Positions 61,352-64,000 of a stretch of 64,000 nt of DNA are shown here, in pieces. Origin of the DNA: RGIG6165 sp045538835 (GTDB lineage: Bacteria; Bacillota; Clostridia; Oscillospirales; Feifaniaceae); assembly GCA_045538835.1 (NCBI GenBank), contig JAZQEF010000026.1, positions 91,439 through 155,438 of the forward strand. The letters are read 5' to 3'. How positions within the stretch are numbered: the stretch's first letter is position 1; each line of letters begins with the position of its first letter. Position numbers and translations under genes: made by a program. Under the pieces are notes generated by a model. It worked only from the letters and a program-made list of their open reading frames with translations. It was not told the origin of the DNA and did not search any database.

Positions 61352-61540
61352 AAACAAAGGACCGACTTTTGTCGGTCCTTTGTTTTTATTGAGAAAGTGG
61401 CGCTTTGAATCCAGTTCTGCAAACGAAGTGTGGCAGAATAGGGTTCGCTTTCGAGACGAAAGCCGTCTGGGAGTTTACTCACAAGCGGCTGAGCAAAGAA
61501 TCCTCGCCAAACGGCGAGTATCCTAGTTCCGCAACCAAAA
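61335..61540. repeat. Repeated tRNA-Gln 3' ends
   Basis: The 20 bases TCCTAGTTCCGCAACCAAAA occur at 61335-61354 (true tRNA end) and again at 61521-61540; a decayed copy lies at 61407-61424. The 167 bases between the two exact copies hold a small hairpin-rich sequence. This is the footprint of past integration or of repeat duplication at this tRNA. Confidence 0.7.
61356..61386 (+). terminator. Terminator of tRNA-Gln
   Basis: Stem AAAGGACCGAC / GTCGGTCCTTT with TTTT loop and a GTTTTT tail. Confidence 0.9.
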
Positions 61541-61542
61541 TA

Positions 61543-61566
61543 AAAAGACGCCAACAGGCGTCTTTT
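61543..61566. terminator. Terminator between the tRNA-Gln repeat and the SOD gene
   Basis: Stem AAAAGACGCC / GGCGTCTTTT, loop AACA, A-run and T-run on either side; it serves the SOD gene on the minus strand. Confidence 0.85.
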
Positions 61567-61571
61567 TATTC

Positions 61572-62081
61572 TTATCTAGGAACTATAACACCGCAGGCGA
61601 TCTTTGCGCCTGAGTTTCCTGAGGGCTGAGTGGTAAAATCATCTGGATTTTCGTGAATGACGACTGTTTTGCCTAAAACCTCAGCCACAGTAAAACGGTT
61701 GGTTAAAAATATTTGAAACGCATAGCCGTTGTTGCCGAAAAGCGGCGGCATATCGCCTGCATGGTGAGGGTGCTCACAGCCGTCGGGATTGTAGTGCGAA
61801 AGTGTATCCGCAAATTCATCTTCCGCTACGCCGGTACAACTGTTTCCGTCGTGAATGTGTACTGCAAAAATAGGTGATTTGCAGGGATCTGCAAAATTCG
61901 GAAGATTTGATGCTTCAATTGAAATAATTATACCATAAGGTGTTTGATAAAAACGTGCCTGACCGCTTAAATTCGGATGCTCGCTGTCTCCGCTTATGTT
62001 TGCTATTGCCTGCGGCGGTCTGTAAAGCGCAAAAATGTAACTTGAAAGTCGTCCGCTCATAAATCTGTTGTCATCGGGCAT
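61572..62081 (-). CDS. sodC: Copper/zinc superoxide dismutase-family protein
   Basis: A 169-residue protein. Metal ligands lie in FAVHIHDGNSC, HYNPDGCEHPHHAGDMPP and TVVIHENPDDF, and the C-terminus has SGNSGAKIACGVI as in SodC. It lacks a signal peptide at the chosen start (AAAAGGAG then ATG 62081), unlike most secreted SodC; this intracellular or CHRD-like form is common in Clostridia. Dismutation of superoxide is the likely role, although full ligand spacing should be checked by alignment. Confidence 0.85.
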   Translation of the reverse strand: MPDDNRFMSGRLSSYIFALYRPPQAIANISGDSEHPNLSGQARFYQTPYGIIISIEASNLPNFADPCKSPIFAVHIHDGNSCTGVAEDEFADTLSHYNPDGCEHPHHAGDMPPLFGNNGYAFQIFLTNRFTVAEVLGKTVVIHENPDDFTTQPSGNSGAKIACGVIVPR

Positions 62082-62219
62082 AAAAACACTCCTTTTATAT
62101 TCTACATATATAATATGCAAAATAAAAAAGACCGATACGCAGATAAGTCTTTTTCTGTATAAACAGGACTTAAGTTATCCAAAATACATTTAGGAAAATA
62201 AAGTGAAGGAAGTGGCTTT

Positions 62220-62657
62220 TTGGATAAAAAGGAATATAAGAAACACGCAGAGAAAACAGCGGCAAAATCGCCTGTTCTCAAAGATTGCTGTATAGCATTT
62301 CTTGTAGGCGGCGGTATATGCTGCATAGGACAGGCGTTTTCGAGCCTTTACAGTTATATAGGACTCGGAGACGATACCGTAACGACATTTGTGCCGATAA
62401 CCATGATATTTTTAGGTGGTCTATTTACGGTGCTCGGACTCTATGAAAAACTTGCAAAATATGCGGGTGCAGGTACTATAATCCCCATTACGGGGTTTTC
62501 TAACTCGATAGTATCTCCTGCAATAGAGTATAAAACAGAAGGTCTGGTGCTCGGAGTAGGGGCAAAGATGTTTACCATTGCAGGACCTGTCATCGTGTAT
62601 GGCGTGAGCGCAAGCGTGGTTTATGGTATTATTTATTGGATAACAACATTGTTTTAA
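62220..62657 (+). CDS. spoVAC: Stage V sporulation protein AC
   Basis: A 145-residue membrane protein of the SpoVA channel that moves dipicolinic acid into and out of spores. Four hydrophobic segments and FVPITMIFLGGLFTVLGLYEKLAK then GAGTIIPITGFSNSIVSPA are the AC signature. TTG start, with GAAGGA upstream. No spoVAD or spoVAE follows, although these are normally next; the gene is isolated here, followed by REP elements. Confidence 0.9.
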   Translation: MDKKEYKKHAEKTAAKSPVLKDCCIAFLVGGGICCIGQAFSSLYSYIGLGDDTVTTFVPITMIFLGGLFTVLGLYEKLAKYAGAGTIIPITGFSNSIVSPAIEYKTEGLVLGVGAKMFTIAGPVIVYGVSASVVYGIIYWITTLF

Positions 62658-62735
62658 CGGGCGACCGCAGGTCGCCCCTACGAATTCTATCGTACATTTT
62701 CAAATAACATCGTAGGGGCGCACTGTGTGCGCCCG
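62658..62735. repeat. Pair of inverted REP elements
   Basis: REP palindromes at 62658-62681 (CGGGCG...CGCCCCTACG) and 62711-62735 (CGTAGGGGCG...CGCCCG), in opposite orientation 30 bases apart: a REPIN/BIME arrangement next to the RAYT gene. Confidence 0.8.
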
Positions 62736-62770
62736 CAAAAATGCACCGTGAAATCACGGTGCATTTTTTA
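62736..62770. terminator. Terminator after the RAYT gene
   Basis: Stem ATGCACCGTG / CACGGTGCAT with A-run and T-run. It overlaps the 3' end of the RAYT coding sequence on the minus strand. Confidence 0.75.
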
Positions 62771-63236
62771 ATGAATATTTCAATGGGTTGTTTTCAATAT
62801 ACTGCCAGATCTCGTCATAGTCTTGTTGATTTCTAATTCCATGGTCATAAAAGGATTTCTGCCAGATTGGTCTGCCGATTTGCTTTGTAATCGATCCTTT
62901 GAATTGCTTTATCACCCGTGATATCGTAGGGGCGAACTGTGTTCGCCCGTTCTCATCAGAGCAAATAGAAATGATGAAATGGATATGATCCGGCATAATA
63001 CAGTACTTATCAATACGAATTGCGTCATATATGCCGCTCATTTTCTTGATTTCATTATCCACAATCATTCCAATATCCGACAAGGTCACATTGGCGGGCG
63101 AACACAGTTCGCCCCTACGGTCAGCCCAGAAGATTTTCTCTCTGTTTGCGGTGCAGACTGTAATGAAATACGCCCCGGGCGTGGAATAATCGTAATCTTC
63201 TATGCGGATCGATTTGCGTTTTGGAAGCTCGTTCAT
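62754..63236 (-). CDS. REP-associated tyrosine transposase (RAYT)
   Basis: A 160-residue HUH/Y1 transposase. SIRIEDYDYSTPGAYFITVC, the HUH motif MPDHIHFII and the catalytic Tyr in WQKSFYDHGIRN are clear. RAYTs cut and spread REP sequences. Two in-frame REP palindromes lie inside its own gene and encode GRTQFAPT and RRGELCSPAN. ATG 63236 is chosen; a GTG at 63248 would overlap the previous gene. Confidence 0.88.
   Translation of the reverse strand: MNELPKRKSIRIEDYDYSTPGAYFITVCTANREKIFWADRRGELCSPANVTLSDIGMIVDNEIKKMSGIYDAIRIDKYCIMPDHIHFIISICSDENGRTQFAPTISRVIKQFKGSITKQIGRPIWQKSFYDHGIRNQQDYDEIWQYIENNPLKYSLKNAP
62925..62949. repeat. REP palindrome inside the RAYT gene (copy 1)
   Basis: CGTAGGGGCGAAC...GTTCGCCCG, same type as the REPs at 62658-62735. 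Confidence 0.8.
63095..63119. repeat. REP palindrome inside the RAYT gene (copy 2)
   Basis: CGGGCGAAC...GTTCGCCCCTACG, inverted relative to copy 1, so the two form an internal REPIN-like pair. Confidence 0.8.
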
Positions 63237-63240
63237 AATC

Positions 63241-63579
63241 CTACACACCGCCTGTAAAAACTACGGTTAATACTGCTGCGGTTAGATAAAGAACTGTAGT
63301 AATAACGGGCCAAATAAATATCCAAACCCATTTCTTTTCCATTGCTTGCTTTGCTTCAGGGTGTTTTCGTTCACCTAAAAATAATACAAGGCAGATTATA
63401 AAAGAAATTATTCCCACAGGGTTAATAATCCAGCCGTATACCAAGATGTTAGCAATATCAAAAAAGACACGCAGATTAAAATAGCAATTGATTGCAAAAC
63501 AAATGGTTGATGCGATACAGAAGAAACAAAAAATGCCGTTTAATATTGATGTGATCTTTAAGGCTTTTATTATTTTCAT
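63241..63579 (-). CDS. Small membrane protein
   Basis: A 112-residue protein with three hydrophobic segments (about residues 10-30, 42-66, 88-110). No family recognised. It overlaps the gene upstream by four bases, so the two are coupled. Confidence 0.55.
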   Translation of the reverse strand: MKIIKALKITSILNGIFCFFCIASTICFAINCYFNLRVFFDIANILVYGWIINPVGIISFIICLVLFLGERKHPEAKQAMEKKWVWIFIWPVITTVLYLTAAVLTVVFTGGV

Positions 63580-63797
63580 GTTTCTACAACCAGCTTTCTA
63601 AGTAGATATTCCAATGCGTTACTCTCGGAGGGAAAACCCATACACTCAGAATCTTTTCCACGCTCACGCAAAAAGACTTCCCAGCGATGGTAATTATTCA
63701 GCACATAGTATCCGTCTGCAACAGAGTTTTCAAAGCAAACAAGTTCAGGTGAAATATTCTGTTTATTACATAGTTCCCAGAATTCAGTTCTTGTCAT
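63576..63797 (-). CDS. Small hypothetical protein
   Basis: A 73-residue soluble protein (TRTEFWELCNKQN..., HRWEVFLRERGKDSE). No motif recognised. It is coupled to the membrane-protein gene downstream and may form a small unit with the next gene, possibly Imm-like, without evidence. Confidence 0.5.
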   Translation of the reverse strand: MTRTEFWELCNKQNISPELVCFENSVADGYYVLNNYHRWEVFLRERGKDSECMGFPSESNALEYLLRKLVVET

Positions 63798-63821
63798 ATT
63801 ATCGCCCCTATTTTAGTTCTA

Positions 63822-63986
63822 CTACATCCAATATCCTCTGAACAAGTAACTAAGCAAACAACACAATCCAAAGATAAATGCTAATGGAATTAGAATGATT
63901 AACAACTTCAAAAGAATCTTCAAGACTTTATTTTGGATGCTATTGATCCGGTTCAGTAGATTCTCATACTTGGATTCAAATGGCAT
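63822..63986 (-). CDS. Small membrane protein at the window edge
   Basis: A 54-residue reading frame with a hydrophobic segment (ILLKLLIILIPLAFIFGLCC). No ribosome site precedes the ATG and the frame stays open to the window edge, so the protein may start beyond it. Confidence 0.4.
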   Translation of the reverse strand: MPFESKYENLLNRINSIQNKVLKILLKLLIILIPLAFIFGLCCLLSYLFRGYWM

Positions 63987-64000
63987 AAATAGTATGGAGA

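Overview
The window looks like a chromosomal segment of a low-GC, spore-forming gut Clostridia, probably Oscillospiraceae/Ruminococcaceae-like. This rests on the gene order (miaB-ylbF-mutS-mutL-miaA-hfq, then sepF-yggT-divIVA-ileS-lspA-rluD), a SpoVAC gene, split transketolase, SipW/TasA-type surface genes and a Tn4451/TnpV-type mobile element. No rRNA or CRISPR array is visible. Two tRNAs (Pro-CGG and Gln-CUG) lie near the right end.

Region 1 (1-25.8 kb) is core genome: an HPr-like protein, a D,D-carboxypeptidase, pgi, a mismatch-repair and tRNA-modification operon, hfq, a cell-division cluster, ileS/lspA/rluD, transketolase halves, a DtxR/MntR-type regulator, and a pst phosphate operon facing a PiT phosphate permease. 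Two oddities stand out. PstS reads as a circular permutation of the usual fold order, and the PiT gene carries an apparent +1 frameshift at its third codon.

Region 2 (26.0-38.6 kb) is a surface-structure locus: a tyrosine recombinase, a DNA segment bounded by inverted 22-bp sites with a promoter and terminator hairpins inside, then a co-directional operon. The operon encodes a SipW-type signal peptidase, five TasA/camelysin-like proteins, a 1728-residue repeat adhesin, a Cna-B protein with a QTGQTNWP-type sorting signal, and a sortase. The layout suggests a phase-variable switch for a surface fibre.

Region 3 (about 38.65-61.08 kb) is a mobilisable element of about 22.4 kb inserted at the 3' end of tRNA-Pro. 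It is bounded by imperfect direct repeats and carries tnpV, a DUF6809-like gene, a replication initiator, a DnaC-like ATPase, a MobV relaxase with a recognisable MobV-type oriT, ParB and a large serine recombinase. Its cargo has two parts. The first is a defence island: a GATC-type Dam methylase with DpnII-family endonuclease, a second PD-(D/E)XK-like protein, an HrgA-like protein with an N4/N6 methylase, and a GmrSD/DUF262-DUF1524 protein. The second is an unusual tightly coupled operon: HTH protein, membrane protein, STAND ATPase with 14 WD40-like blades, a possible BshC-like protein, a SurE nucleotidase and an FGGY kinase. This second module is the best candidate for an undescribed system.

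Region 4 (61.1-64.0 kb) has the two divergently transcribed tRNAs, repeated tRNA-Gln 3' ends, a Cu/Zn-SOD family gene, an isolated spoVAC, a RAYT transposase with REP palindromes both beside and inside its own coding sequence, and small membrane or hypothetical genes running off the right edge.
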